This document shows, piece by piece, positions 1-8,210 of a stretch of 18,138 nt of DNA. The stretch spans positions 1-18,138 of the forward strand of contig SXQV01000108.1 in the NCBI GenBank assembly GCA_005792805.1. The letters run 5' to 3'. The position numbers and the translations under genes are program-made. Each line of letters opens with the position of its first letter. Position 1 is the stretch's first letter. The stretch comes from Methylococcaceae bacterium (lineage in GTDB: Bacteria > Pseudomonadota > Gammaproteobacteria > Methylococcales > Methylococcaceae). The notes under the pieces were generated by a model. It was not told where the DNA came from. It searched no databases and saw only the letters and a program-made list of their open reading frames with translations.

Positions 1-159
1 GTCGCCGAAGATCAGCCGGTTGTCGAACAGATCGGCGCTGGCGACACGGCGTTTGGCGTGGTAACTGCGTGCCGGGTCTTCCAGCAGAATACGCGGCTCC
101 AGCCTTGGCCGGGTCTCCTTGCCGATCCAGGTGAGTTCGAGTTTCGGTTTTTTGTTCAT
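1..159 (-). CDS. Site-specific DNA (adenine-N6) methyltransferase, type III Mod-like, N-terminal fragment
   Basis: Only the first 53 residues lie in the window; the gene continues past the left edge. The visible part starts MNKKPKLELTWIGKE, followed by a stretch with PRLEPRILLEDP, SYHAKRRV and FDNRLIFGD. This is the characteristic opening of the Mod subunit of type III restriction-modification systems and related stand-alone N6-adenine methyltransferases. The catalytic DPPY and AdoMet motifs would lie beyond the edge and cannot be checked. The start codon is an ATG with a GAGGG ribosome binding site just upstream. It lies 13 bp after the stop of the DUF262 gene on the same strand, so the two are probably co-transcribed. 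In this family a res (helicase-nuclease) gene often follows, but that is outside the window. The N-terminal match is good; the class (type III or orphan) is inferred. Confidence 0.8.
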   Translation of the reverse strand, partial: MNKKPKLELTWIGKETRPRLEPRILLEDPARSYHAKRRVASADLFDNRLIFGD

Positions 160-172
160 CCCGGATGAGCCC

Positions 173-1888
173 TCAGGAAAGCTGATCGATGCGCCAGATG
201 GCCGTGGCCAGCTTGGCCAGTGCTTTCTGTCTGGCGGCGATACGTTGCGGTGTCCAGCCGGCGTTTTCCTCAGCGAGTTTTTGGGTCAGGCCGAAAGCGC
301 TGGCCTGCAAGACCGGGCGCTTGATGGCATAGGCTTGATTGCCGATGTCCTTGTTGGCCCCCTTCGCCAGCAGGGCCATGTTGCCAATGCGGTAAATCAG
401 TGCTTCGGCTTCGTCGTCAGTGAATTGCTCCCAGCCAGCCTCGGGGTTTTGCGGCAGGATGTGCTCGATGTTGAAGGTGTCGCTTTCGAAATCGAAATCC
501 TGTCCGCTGTGTTGCCGTTCCAGCTCGCACAGGATGTAGCGAACAACCCTGTTGTTACGGGCGTCGGTGGTACGAATGATCTTGTCGGCAAAAACGGCCC
601 TGAAGGCTTCGTCCTTGGGATAGATTTCCTGAAGCGATTCCAGCAGTTGTTGCGCATTGCCCGCTATGCCCTGATTGAGTTTCTGGGCCGCCGCGTAATA
701 CACACGCTCCTGTTCGTTGGCCGGCAGATTGCCGATGACGTTGTAACGGAAGGCGATGACCACGCAAGCGCGCAGGACCTTGGCGAACTGATCGGCAGAC
801 AGGACGCGCTGTGCAGCCAGAATGAGGGGGAAGGGCTGGCGCACCTTGAACATGCGTAGTTGCTGGGCATGGCTTTTGAGCTGTGCGGGCCAATGGGCGG
901 CCTCTGGATTGGTCAGGGCCAGATAGGTGTCCATGTCCTCTTCCATGCCGCGCAGCAATTCAAAAACAGCGGCGGGGCCGGCAACCTTGTTGCGGATGGT
1001 TTTGAACAGATCGGACTGGCGAACGAAGGTCTTGCGGCTATTCCAGTGGCTGCGCAGAAAATCCGGGAAACTCTCGGCCCCCATGCGCGAAACCATGGAT
1101 TCCCAGCGGTCTTCGAGCGCGTTCATTGCGTTGGGATGCTCGTTCTGCTTGTGCAGCACCGAGAACAGATAGTTCTTGAGCAGATCGGTGGAAGATAAAC
1201 GGACGCCTCGGGCATTGAGCGTCTCGAAAACCTTGTAGGCATTCAATTCATCGGTAACGCTGATGACCGTAAAGAAGAGCCGGTCGCTCATGGCTTCTAC
1301 CAATGTAGCCAAGACCACGCCCTCGTCACCCCCCTGCTTTCTGGCGTAATCCCTCACCCGCTTTTCAAACCATTCAAACGCCTTGCGCAAGCTGTGTTCG
1401 GAGGCGCGAAATCCGCGTACCGGCAAATGGCCGAGCGGCACCAGATAGGTCTGGTAATAATCGTTGTTGTTGCGGTTGAGCGTCAGCTTGCTGCGGGTAA
1501 CCAGGGTAACCGGGTCCAGGTAACCGAGATAGGTATTACGGATTTGCTCAAGACGCTGTTTGTTCTGGTCAGGATTTTTTCCTTCATCCACCTGTCGCTG
1601 TAGATTCTTGAGTGCAGCCAGGATAATCAGGCTCAGCGTGGTCAGTCGCTGCTGACCATCAATAACGTCGAAGGTCTTTTCGTCCTCCGACTGCAAGACG
1701 AGATAGCCCATGTAATGTGCTGGCTCGCCACCGTCCTGAATGGTTCCAAGAATGTCGGACCAGAGGTCTTCCCATTCCTCGTCGGTCCAACTGTAGTCGC
1801 GCTGGAATCGTGGTATCCGGTAAGTCAGCCCGTTACCGATTAATTTTCGATAGGTGTTATTTTCGGTCTTGAAATTTGTTGCCGACAT
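173..1888 (-). CDS. DUF262 / DUF1524 (GmrSD-like) protein, probable defence nuclease
   Basis: A 571-aa protein. The N-terminal DUF262 (ParB-like NTPase/nuclease fold) carries IPRFQRDYSW (residues 25-34) and DGQQRLTT (77-84), the hallmark motifs. The C-terminal DUF1524 HNH-type region carries IEHILPQ (about 474-480), then RIGNMALL (about 499-506) and NKDIGNQAY, the usual His-Asn layout of GmrD-type HNH nucleases. It ends with the W-x-x-x-x-I-x-x-R helix typical of the family. Known relatives (GmrSD, BrxU, SspE) cut phage DNA, often depending on base or backbone modification. Here it precedes a Mod-like methyltransferase gene by 13 bp, so a nuclease tied to methylation is a reasonable guess, but target and mechanism are unknown. 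The ATG at 1888 has a GAGGAA Shine-Dalgarno at good spacing. The gene is full length and intact. Confidence 0.85.
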   Translation of the reverse strand: MSATNFKTENNTYRKLIGNGLTYRIPRFQRDYSWTDEEWEDLWSDILGTIQDGGEPAHYMGYLVLQSEDEKTFDVIDGQQRLTTLSLIILAALKNLQRQVDEGKNPDQNKQRLEQIRNTYLGYLDPVTLVTRSKLTLNRNNNDYYQTYLVPLGHLPVRGFRASEHSLRKAFEWFEKRVRDYARKQGGDEGVVLATLVEAMSDRLFFTVISVTDELNAYKVFETLNARGVRLSSTDLLKNYLFSVLHKQNEHPNAMNALEDRWESMVSRMGAESFPDFLRSHWNSRKTFVRQSDLFKTIRNKVAGPAAVFELLRGMEEDMDTYLALTNPEAAHWPAQLKSHAQQLRMFKVRQPFPLILAAQRVLSADQFAKVLRACVVIAFRYNVIGNLPANEQERVYYAAAQKLNQGIAGNAQQLLESLQEIYPKDEAFRAVFADKIIRTTDARNNRVVRYILCELERQHSGQDFDFESDTFNIEHILPQNPEAGWEQFTDDEAEALIYRIGNMALLAKGANKDIGNQAYAIKRPVLQASAFGLTQKLAEENAGWTPQRIAARQKALAKLATAIWRIDQLS

Positions 1889-1896
1889 GGCGAATT

Positions 1897-1946
1897 CCTC
1901 AAAAAGGGTGCCGTAGTACTATACTGCCCGCCGTAGCATCTGGTTA
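1897..1946. promoter_or_regulatory. Divergent intergenic promoter region, weak
   Basis: Only 75 bp separate the divergent starts of the DUF262 gene (minus) and the small exported protein gene (plus). The sequence AGTACTATACT around 1916-1925 gives overlapping -10-like hexamers on both strands: TATACT on plus at 1920-1925 and TATAGT on minus at 1918-1923. Neither has a good -35 box at the right distance, so this is a tentative call based mainly on position. Confidence 0.25.
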
Positions 1947-1963
1947 CGCCTTTATATCAAGTC

Positions 1964-2356
1964 ATGAGCCGATTCCGGTCCCTTTGCCCGCTGTTGATGC
2001 TGATTCAGTTGCTGTCGCCGTGGGTTCACGCCCATACGGGTGGCGAGGTGCCGGGAACGTGGCATATTCCGGGGCTGGAAAGACTCTTGAGTCCAGGCGC
2101 CGGTTCCGGGGGTCAGGACGACCTCTATGCCGCTGATACCCTGGCCGGTGTTCAGGCGGGCATCGAACACGCGGCCAGTAGGCCAGGTGCACCGGCTGAA
2201 GCCCAAGCCTGGATACGGTTGAGCTGTTCGGCGTTCGTTGATCTTTCTCCAGCCGTTTCGGGTATCCATGCAAGGACACCTTGCGGTGCACGGTCCGGGC
2301 TGAATCTACGCTTAGGCTCCCCTCCTCGCGCCTCGCCTGCCGGTTTCCATCTTTGA
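1964..2356 (+). CDS. Small predicted exported protein at the head of the metal efflux operon
   Basis: A 130-aa reading frame. It begins with a clear Sec-type signal peptide: MSRFR, a hydrophobic core LCPLLMLIQLLSPWV, and a VHA cleavage site before HTGGE. The mature part contains WHIPGLE, a Gly/Pro-rich middle and a C-terminus rich in Pro/Arg (GSPPRASPAGF). There is no enzyme motif. Its place 113 bp ahead of the czcCBA-like genes on the same strand, and its similarity in style to the short periplasmic proteins that often precede such efflux genes, suggest a periplasmic accessory role in metal handling. That is inference. The Shine-Dalgarno is poor, and the later half has a less protein-like composition, so a wrong frame or a degenerate gene is possible. 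Confidence 0.5.
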   Translation: MSRFRSLCPLLMLIQLLSPWVHAHTGGEVPGTWHIPGLERLLSPGAGSGGQDDLYAADTLAGVQAGIEHAASRPGAPAEAQAWIRLSCSAFVDLSPAVSGIHARTPCGARSGLNLRLGSPPRASPAGFHL

Positions 2357-2469
2357 TGTTGCGGGAGGGCCAATGCCCTTGTTCTTTTGGGCGTTCGCCT
2401 ATTCGCCTGGTTGTGTAATCCCCACATTCAATGAGGGTTGGTCAGGGTTGAGAATCTGGTCATGACGGT

Positions 2470-3735
2470 ATGGGTATATCAATGAAAAGTCTACTTGGCA
2501 TGATGGTAAGCATCGGTCTTTGTGCCGTGATCAGCGCGCAGGCCGAGGACTTGCTGGTTGAGCATTTTGACGACTTGGTGATTGATGAGCGGCTTACGTT
2601 GGGGCAGGTGGTCGATATTACATTCGAGCGCTATCCCCAGAATGCGCTGATTACCGCGTTCCAGGAAGAATCGAAGGCCCTGGAGCAGCGCAGCTCCAGC
2701 TGGATTGCCGGCTATCCCATGATTTATCTGCAATATATCGATGATGCCCTGCTGGGGCGCGATGATGGCATTACCAACGTCCAGTCGGGCTATCAGGTGC
2801 CCTTGTGGATGTGGGGCCAGAAAGAGGCTAGCCAGAAAATCACGGAAGAGTCGAAGCAGGCGGCTGAGCACTATGTCGTTGCGCTCAAGCATGAGGTGGC
2901 TGGACTGGTTCGGGATTCTCTCTGGAATCTCCGTCTGATGGAGAATCGCCGCGAACTGGCGCGTCAGATCTATGAGGTTGCGGAAAAACTGACGGCGGTG
3001 GTTCGGCGCCGGGTGGAGCTGGGTGACCTGGCGCGGGCTGACGAACTACTGGCCGAAAGCGATCAGCTGGAAAAGAAAACCACGCTGGTTCAGGCAGAGG
3101 CGGAAGTGATGCATGCAAGAAAGGCCTATCAGAATCTGACGCGCATGAACCGGGCACCCAGACGCCTGGAGGAGATGCTGAGCAAACTCAGGGATCTGGA
3201 CGAGCGGCACCCATCGCTGGCGGCCTCGAATGCCTCTGTCGAACGTGCGCAGGCCGAGGTGGAGTTTACCCGCTTATCCAAACAGGGCAATCAGCCGACG
3301 ATTCTGGTGGGTACGGATAGTACCCAGATTGACCGCCAGGGGACTTTTGGTACAGGTACCAATGTTGTGCTTCAGGTTCCGATTGGGGGCGATGACTGGC
3401 ATGCACCGCAGGTAGCACAGGCGAATCTGATGCTTAACGAAAAAATTGTTCAGCGCGAGACCTTGCGGAGGCAGCTGGAAAAGGCATTACATGAGGCGCA
3501 GCACAATCTTGACGTAGACAGGGCGGCGCTGGCGATTGCCGAGCGGCGCAAGGCCATCGCCGAAACTCAAATCAACATGAGCCGCATCGCCTTCGAGGCG
3601 GGAGAAATAGCCTTGATCGATTATTTGAAAATTCAGGCCGGCGCGCAGTCAGCGATTCGTGATGAGGCCGAGCGCGCCATTCTCGTTCAGAAGGATACGG
3701 CGGTTTACAACCAGGTGGTGGGAGTCATGCCGTGA
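2470..3735 (+). CDS. czcC: TolC-family outer-membrane factor of heavy-metal RND efflux (CzcC type)
   Basis: A 421-aa outer-membrane channel subunit. An alternative start at the ATG at 2482 gives MKSLLGMMVS, a tidier signal peptide, with predicted cleavage after AQA at about residue 25. There is no lipobox, so it is not a lipoprotein. The mature protein is largely helical with heptad-rich stretches, as in the two OEP repeats that build the periplasmic barrel; LGQVVDITFERYPQN opens the first. In the tripartite pump it links the adaptor and inner-membrane RND protein to the outside. The gene overlaps the adaptor gene by 4 bases (GTGA), showing translational coupling. Neither candidate start has a strong ribosome binding site. 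The exact metal cannot be read from this subunit. Confidence 0.85.
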   Translation: MGISMKSLLGMMVSIGLCAVISAQAEDLLVEHFDDLVIDERLTLGQVVDITFERYPQNALITAFQEESKALEQRSSSWIAGYPMIYLQYIDDALLGRDDGITNVQSGYQVPLWMWGQKEASQKITEESKQAAEHYVVALKHEVAGLVRDSLWNLRLMENRRELARQIYEVAEKLTAVVRRRVELGDLARADELLAESDQLEKKTTLVQAEAEVMHARKAYQNLTRMNRAPRRLEEMLSKLRDLDERHPSLAASNASVERAQAEVEFTRLSKQGNQPTILVGTDSTQIDRQGTFGTGTNVVLQVPIGGDDWHAPQVAQANLMLNEKIVQRETLRRQLEKALHEAQHNLDVDRAALAIAERRKAIAETQINMSRIAFEAGEIALIDYLKIQAGAQSAIRDEAERAILVQKDTAVYNQVVGVMP

Positions 3736-4838
3736 AATGGCGGCTGTTTGGGCTTTGTCTGGTCTTTATCGGTCAAGTATCTGCCGAGGGGCGTTTGCTT
3801 CAGCTGGATGCAGAGCAGCGCAGCCACCTTGGCGTGCGCACTGCTTTACCCGAGCCTGTTGCCGGAATTCCATTGGCTCAGGTGCCGGGCCGTGTGGTTC
3901 TGCCCCCCGCCAAGGAGTTTGCGGTAACGGCGGTCCAGTCCGGGGTGATTACTCACGTCAATGTGCCATTGGGGGTGAAGGTTACCAAGGGACAGGTGCT
4001 GGCGGAAATCGACAGCGTGACCCTGGTGGATATCCAGCGCTCTCTGGTGGATGCTTCTGCCGTCTATGGTGTGGCTGTCGCCAAACTGCACAGGGACGAA
4101 GTATTGTTTCGCGAAGGAGTCATTTCCAAAATGCGGTTGCAGGAAACCCGGAGTGATTTTGAACGGGCACGGGTCAGTCTGCGAGCGGCCGAGCAAACGT
4201 TGCTGACTTCGGGCATTGCCCAGGTCGACATAGACCGGATCAAGTCCGGTGCCACTCAGATCAATGGTCTTTATAAAGTTCTGGCCCCTGTGGATGGCAT
4301 GGTGCTAGACCGGATGGCAATGGTCGGGCAGCGCGTGGATGCTTTCTCTCCCCTCTTCCGTATCGGCAAGCTGGATGTTCTGTGGATAGAAGTCGATATG
4401 CCTCAGGAGCGGCTCAAGGAGGCCCGCATCGGTGATTTGGTGACGGCAGAGAATCCCGGTGTCCGGGCAAGAATCATCGAAATCAGTCAAAGCGTCGATC
4501 CTCAGAGTCAAAGTACGGTGGTTCGCGCAGTGGTTGAGTCGGGCGCTGACCGGTTACGTCCTGGCATGCATGTCAATGTTCAGACGATGCATCGCAGCAC
4601 CGATCGTATTTTCAAGGTGCCGGTGGCCGCTCTATTTAGTCACGAAGGACGCAGTTATGTCTTCGTCAACCGGCAGACGGGTTTCGAGGCGGTGGAGGTG
4701 GCGGTTGCTGGTCAGGAAGCCTATAGCATTGTGCTGCATGAGGGATTGCAGGGGGACGAAGCGGTTGTAGTTCAGGGAGTGGCCGGACTGAAGGCTACCT
4801 GGTTGGGTAGTAGCAGTACGGGTGGACACGGCGACTGA
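3732..4838 (+). CDS. czcB: Periplasmic adaptor subunit (membrane fusion protein) of heavy-metal RND efflux, CzcB type
   Basis: A 368-aa adaptor. The start is the GTG overlapping the TGA of the upstream gene; no in-frame ATG fits better. A short N-terminal signal (hydrophobic LFGLCLVFIGQVSA, cleavage after about residue 18) sends it to the periplasm. The lipoyl/barrel-sandwich half-motif lies at about residues 63-95 (VQSGVITHVNVPLGVKVTKG), a coiled-coil hairpin at about 97-160, the second lipoyl half around YKVLAPVDGMV (181-191), then the beta-barrel and membrane-proximal domains. It lacks the His-rich N-terminal metal-binding extension of classical CzcB. It bridges the RND pump and the outer-membrane channel. 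Its stop overlaps the pump start by one base (TGATG). Confidence 0.87.
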   Translation: MKWRLFGLCLVFIGQVSAEGRLLQLDAEQRSHLGVRTALPEPVAGIPLAQVPGRVVLPPAKEFAVTAVQSGVITHVNVPLGVKVTKGQVLAEIDSVTLVDIQRSLVDASAVYGVAVAKLHRDEVLFREGVISKMRLQETRSDFERARVSLRAAEQTLLTSGIAQVDIDRIKSGATQINGLYKVLAPVDGMVLDRMAMVGQRVDAFSPLFRIGKLDVLWIEVDMPQERLKEARIGDLVTAENPGVRARIIEISQSVDPQSQSTVVRAVVESGADRLRPGMHVNVQTMHRSTDRIFKVPVAALFSHEGRSYVFVNRQTGFEAVEVAVAGQEAYSIVLHEGLQGDEAVVVQGVAGLKATWLGSSSTGGHGD

Positions 4839-7800
4839 TGGCCCGCCTGATCCATTTTGCACTGACGCAGCGGGTTTTTACGCTGCTGCTGGCCTTGATG
4901 ATTGCGGGCGTCGGCTGGGTGGCCGCGCTGAACTTGCCCATCGATGCCTTTCCGGATGTCTCTCCCACTCAGGTGAAGATCATCGTCAAGGTCGCGGGCA
5001 TGACGCCGGAGGAAGTCGAGACGCGGGTGACGATGCCGATCGAGGTGGAGATGCTCGGTATACCGAAGCAGACCATGCTGCGATCCATTGCCAAATACGC
5101 GCTGACCGATATCACCATCGATTTTGAAGAGGGTACGGATATCTACTGGGCCCGGCAGCAGGTGGCCGAGCGCTTGAATGGTGCCTGGGCAGCATTGCCT
5201 GCGAATGCCGAGGGGGGTATGGCCCCCATGACCACGCCGTTGGGTGAAATGTTCATGTTTACGGTCGAGGGCGAGGGCTTGAGTCTTGCCGACCGGCGAG
5301 GCCTGCTTGATTGGGTTATCCGCCCGGCGCTGCGCACGGTGCCGGGGGTGGCGGATGTCAACGCGCTCGGGGGCGAAGTTCGGAGTTTCGAGGTGATTCC
5401 CGACAGTGCCCGACTGTCGGCGCGCGGGGTCAGTATGGGTTCCCTGACAAAAGCGCTGGAGGTGAATAACCGTAATGATGGTGCGGGCCGGTTGATTCAA
5501 GGAGAAGAATTCCTGCTGGTGCGCGTGGAGGGGCGAATCACCCATTTGGAAGACGTGCGCAATATCGTGGTGACCGAACGCAATGGAGTTCCCATCACCG
5601 TGGGTGACATTGCCGAAGTCCGGCTGGGCTCGCTGACACGCTACGGAGCGGTGAGCCAGAATGGCGAGGGTGAAGTTGTCGAAGGGCTCGTGCTCAGTTT
5701 GCGCGGGGCTAACGTCCGTCTGGTGGTCGAGGGGATCGAAGAGAAACTGGAAGAAATTCGCCCGGCCTTGCCGAAAGAGGTCACGGTGAATGTTTTCTAC
5801 AATCGCAGTCACCTGGTCAATAAGGCGACTCAGACCATAGTGCATGCCTTGATCGAAGCCACGGTGCTGGTTGTGATCCTGCTGGTGCTGTTTCTAGGGG
5901 ATCTTCGTGCGGCACTCACCGTTGCATTGATTTTGCCGATGGTCGCCTTGTTTACGTTTTTGCTGATGAATCATTTTGGGCTGACGGCAAACCTAATGAG
6001 CCTGGGCGGGCTGGCGATTGCCATTGGCAAGCTCGTCGATCCGGCCGTGGTGGTGGTGGAGAACGTGACTTCGCATCTCGCTGAACGCTCCGAGGACAGT
6101 AAACTGCCCCGCTTGCACGTGATTTATCGGGCCATGCGTGAAATTATGGCCCCGGTGGTATCCGGGGCCATCATCATCGGCATCGTGTTTGTTCCGTTGC
6201 TGTCGCTAGAGGGTCTGGAGGGAAAGCTATTCAAACCCGTGGCCTTTACCAATGTCTTCGCCATGGCCGGGTCATTGATCTTTTCGCTGCTGGTCATCCC
6301 TGTTCTGGCCTCTTTCCTGATGACGCGGGTTAGCCACGAGGAACCCTGGTTGGCGAGAAAGCTGCTCGCCATCTACCGTCCTGCCTTGACCTGGTCGCTG
6401 GCCCATTCTCGCGTGGTTTTACTGTGTGCCGGTGCTTTACTGCTGTCGGCGCTATACGTCTACACACTCATTGGCAAAACGTTCATGCCGACCATGGACG
6501 AGGGCGACATCATCGTCCAGGTGGAAAAGCTGCCTTCCATCAATTTGGAACAGTCGATCAGAATCGATGGGCAAATCCAGAAAGCTGTTCTTGATCACGT
6601 GCCCGAAGTCCAGCAGATTACGGCCCGGGTGGGATCGGATGAAATCGGGCTTGATCCCATGGGGCTGAATGAGACCGACACCTTTATGGTGCTCAAGCCT
6701 CAATCAGAATGGCGCGTCAAGGAAAAGGCCGAGCTGATTGAGGAGATTCGGAAGGTGCTGGCTACCATTCCCGGTATTGCCTATAGTTTCACGCAGCCTA
6801 TTCAGATGCGGGTGACTGAGATGTTGACGGGCGTGCGCGGGGACGTAGCCGTGAAACTCTATGGTCCGGAGCTGTCAGTGCTGAATGCCAAAGCAGAGGA
6901 AATCGCGGGCATTATGCGAACTATTGATGGTGCCTCGGATGTATTTACCTTACGCAACGAGGGCATGCAGTATCTGGTCGTGAAAGTGGATCGTCTGGCG
7001 GCTGGGCGGTTAGGTCTGGATTCCGACTCACTTGCCGATACCTTGCGCGCCCAGGTCGAGGGACGCAAACTCGGCATCGTGCAGGAGGGCATCCGGCGGA
7101 CACCCTTGTTGCTGAGAGGTTCCGGTGAGCCGGCCGCCATGTCGACTTTGCAGGTCGCGCTTCCCGATGGGCGCCGGGTTCCCTTGTCCGCCGTTGCAAA
7201 CATCCAGCTGGTTGAGGGGGCTGTCTCCATTTCAAGGGAGCGTGGTCAGCGGTTTTCGGTCGTTCGTAGCAATGTTCAGGGTCGTGATCTCGTCGGCTTT
7301 GTTGAGGATGCCAAGCGGGCCGTGGCTGAAAAAGTCGCGTTACCTCAAGGGTATTTCATTCAGTGGGGTGGGCAATTCGAGAATCAACAGCGGGCCGCCG
7401 CCCGTCTCGCGGTGGTCATTCCCATAGCGCTTTTGCTGATCTTCCTGTTGCTGTTTTCTACTTTTCAGTCGGTTCGGCAAGCCTTGCTGGTTCTGGGGAA
7501 TGTCCCTCTTGCATTGATCGGCGGGGTTTACGGGATTTGGCTGTCAGGCGAGTATCTGTCGGTGTCGGCCTCGGTAGGCTTTATTTCCTTGCTGGGGATT
7601 GCGGTGCTGAACGGGTTGGTGATGGTGAGCTATTTCAATCAGCTTCGGGCGCTGGGGCGACCCATGGATGAGGTCGTTCTCCACGGCGCCATGCGACGCC
7701 TTAGGCCCGTTTTGATGACGGCGAGTATCGCTGCTTTCGGCTTGATCCCACTGCTGTTCGCAACCGGGCCCGGTTCCGAAATCCAGCGCCCCCTGGCGGT

Positions 7801-7903
7801 GGTCGGTGTGGGTGGGCTTTGTACCTCCACGTTATTGACCCTGGTGCTGCTGCCGATACTTTATCGGCGCTTCGGTGAGCCGGTGATCAAGAAAAGCGCC
7901 TGA
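4838..7903 (+). CDS. czcA: Heavy-metal RND efflux pump, inner-membrane subunit (CzcA/CusA, HME-RND family)
   Basis: A 1021-aa proton-driven pump with the usual RND plan: TM1 at about residues 13-31, a large periplasmic loop, a TM2-TM6 block from about 335, a second loop, and a C-terminal TM block ending at about 1010. Family hallmarks are FPDVSPTQVKI (38-48), EGTDIYWAR (98-106) and DPMGLNETD in the second porter region. The TM4 charged motif reads AIGKLVDPAVVVVEN (395-409): Asp401 and Glu408 of the proton relay are present. The first Asp of CzcA's DFGxxxD motif is Ala395, as in CusA (Cu/Ag). The porter loop looks more like CzcA than CusA, so the substrate is ambiguous. It is overlapped by neighbours at both ends, and no sensor-kinase pair or regulator is present in the window. 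Confidence 0.9.
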   Translation: MARLIHFALTQRVFTLLLALMIAGVGWVAALNLPIDAFPDVSPTQVKIIVKVAGMTPEEVETRVTMPIEVEMLGIPKQTMLRSIAKYALTDITIDFEEGTDIYWARQQVAERLNGAWAALPANAEGGMAPMTTPLGEMFMFTVEGEGLSLADRRGLLDWVIRPALRTVPGVADVNALGGEVRSFEVIPDSARLSARGVSMGSLTKALEVNNRNDGAGRLIQGEEFLLVRVEGRITHLEDVRNIVVTERNGVPITVGDIAEVRLGSLTRYGAVSQNGEGEVVEGLVLSLRGANVRLVVEGIEEKLEEIRPALPKEVTVNVFYNRSHLVNKATQTIVHALIEATVLVVILLVLFLGDLRAALTVALILPMVALFTFLLMNHFGLTANLMSLGGLAIAIGKLVDPAVVVVENVTSHLAERSEDSKLPRLHVIYRAMREIMAPVVSGAIIIGIVFVPLLSLEGLEGKLFKPVAFTNVFAMAGSLIFSLLVIPVLASFLMTRVSHEEPWLARKLLAIYRPALTWSLAHSRVVLLCAGALLLSALYVYTLIGKTFMPTMDEGDIIVQVEKLPSINLEQSIRIDGQIQKAVLDHVPEVQQITARVGSDEIGLDPMGLNETDTFMVLKPQSEWRVKEKAELIEEIRKVLATIPGIAYSFTQPIQMRVTEMLTGVRGDVAVKLYGPELSVLNAKAEEIAGIMRTIDGASDVFTLRNEGMQYLVVKVDRLAAGRLGLDSDSLADTLRAQVEGRKLGIVQEGIRRTPLLLRGSGEPAAMSTLQVALPDGRRVPLSAVANIQLVEGAVSISRERGQRFSVVRSNVQGRDLVGFVEDAKRAVAEKVALPQGYFIQWGGQFENQQRAAARLAVVIPIALLLIFLLLFSTFQSVRQALLVLGNVPLALIGGVYGIWLSGEYLSVSASVGFISLLGIAVLNGLVMVSYFNQLRALGRPMDEVVLHGAMRRLRPVLMTASIAAFGLIPLLFATGPGSEIQRPLAVVGVGGLCTSTLLTLVLLPILYRRFGEPVIKKSA

Positions 7904-8205
7904 TGAGTAAGCGTTTGTTGCTGACCCTGATTGCGCCGGTGGGTCTTGAGGAGCCATTGGTCGACTGGCTTTTGGAGCACGCATCGGGCCGTGGTTTTTG
8001 CAGCGGTCCGGTCAACGGACACTCAGCCAGCCATGAATCGCTGACGGTGGCCGAACAGGTGTCTGGCCGTCAGCGGCAGATTCGGTTCGAGATTCACGCC
8101 CCCGAGGAGGAGGTCTGTCTCATGGTGCAACGCTTAAAGCGTGATTTTGCGGGCAGTAACATGCATTACTGGTCCACCTCTCTGGTGGAGTCAGGAAACA
8201 TCTGA
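7903..8205 (+). CDS. DUF3240 family protein, last gene of the efflux operon
   Basis: A 100-aa soluble protein beginning MSKRLLLTLIAPVGLEEPLVDWL. It has no signal peptide or membrane segment, and its alternating strand/helix pattern fits a small ferredoxin-like (PII/ACT-like) fold. DUF3240 proteins recur next to CzcA-type pumps, so the location supports the assignment. The start codon overlaps the czcA stop (TGATG), so it is translationally coupled. One could guess a cytosolic sensor or regulator of the pump, but no function is established that I know of. It contains several His, Cys and Met residues (for example GFCSG and MHYW) that could bind metal; this is only a possibility. Confidence 0.8.
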   Translation: MSKRLLLTLIAPVGLEEPLVDWLLEHASGRGFCSGPVNGHSASHESLTVAEQVSGRQRQIRFEIHAPEEEVCLMVQRLKRDFAGSNMHYWSTSLVESGNI

Positions 8206-8210
8206 TTTAG

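Noticed and set aside
119..859. A 246-codon plus-strand frame over the DUF262 gene
   Set aside because: It overlaps the DUF262 coding sequence in antisense; it has no ribosome binding site or domain, while the minus-strand gene has clear motifs.
2357..2469. Possible terminator or attenuator before czcC
   Set aside because: Only 4-bp stems (GGGC/GCCC) are visible, with no T-run, so nothing more than a plain intergenic gap can be supported.
4772..5845. A 357-codon open frame on the minus strand inside the pump genes
   Set aside because: It is fully antisense to the well-supported czcA/czcB genes and its product is His/Gln/Arg-rich without any motif; open antisense frames are common in GC-rich genes.
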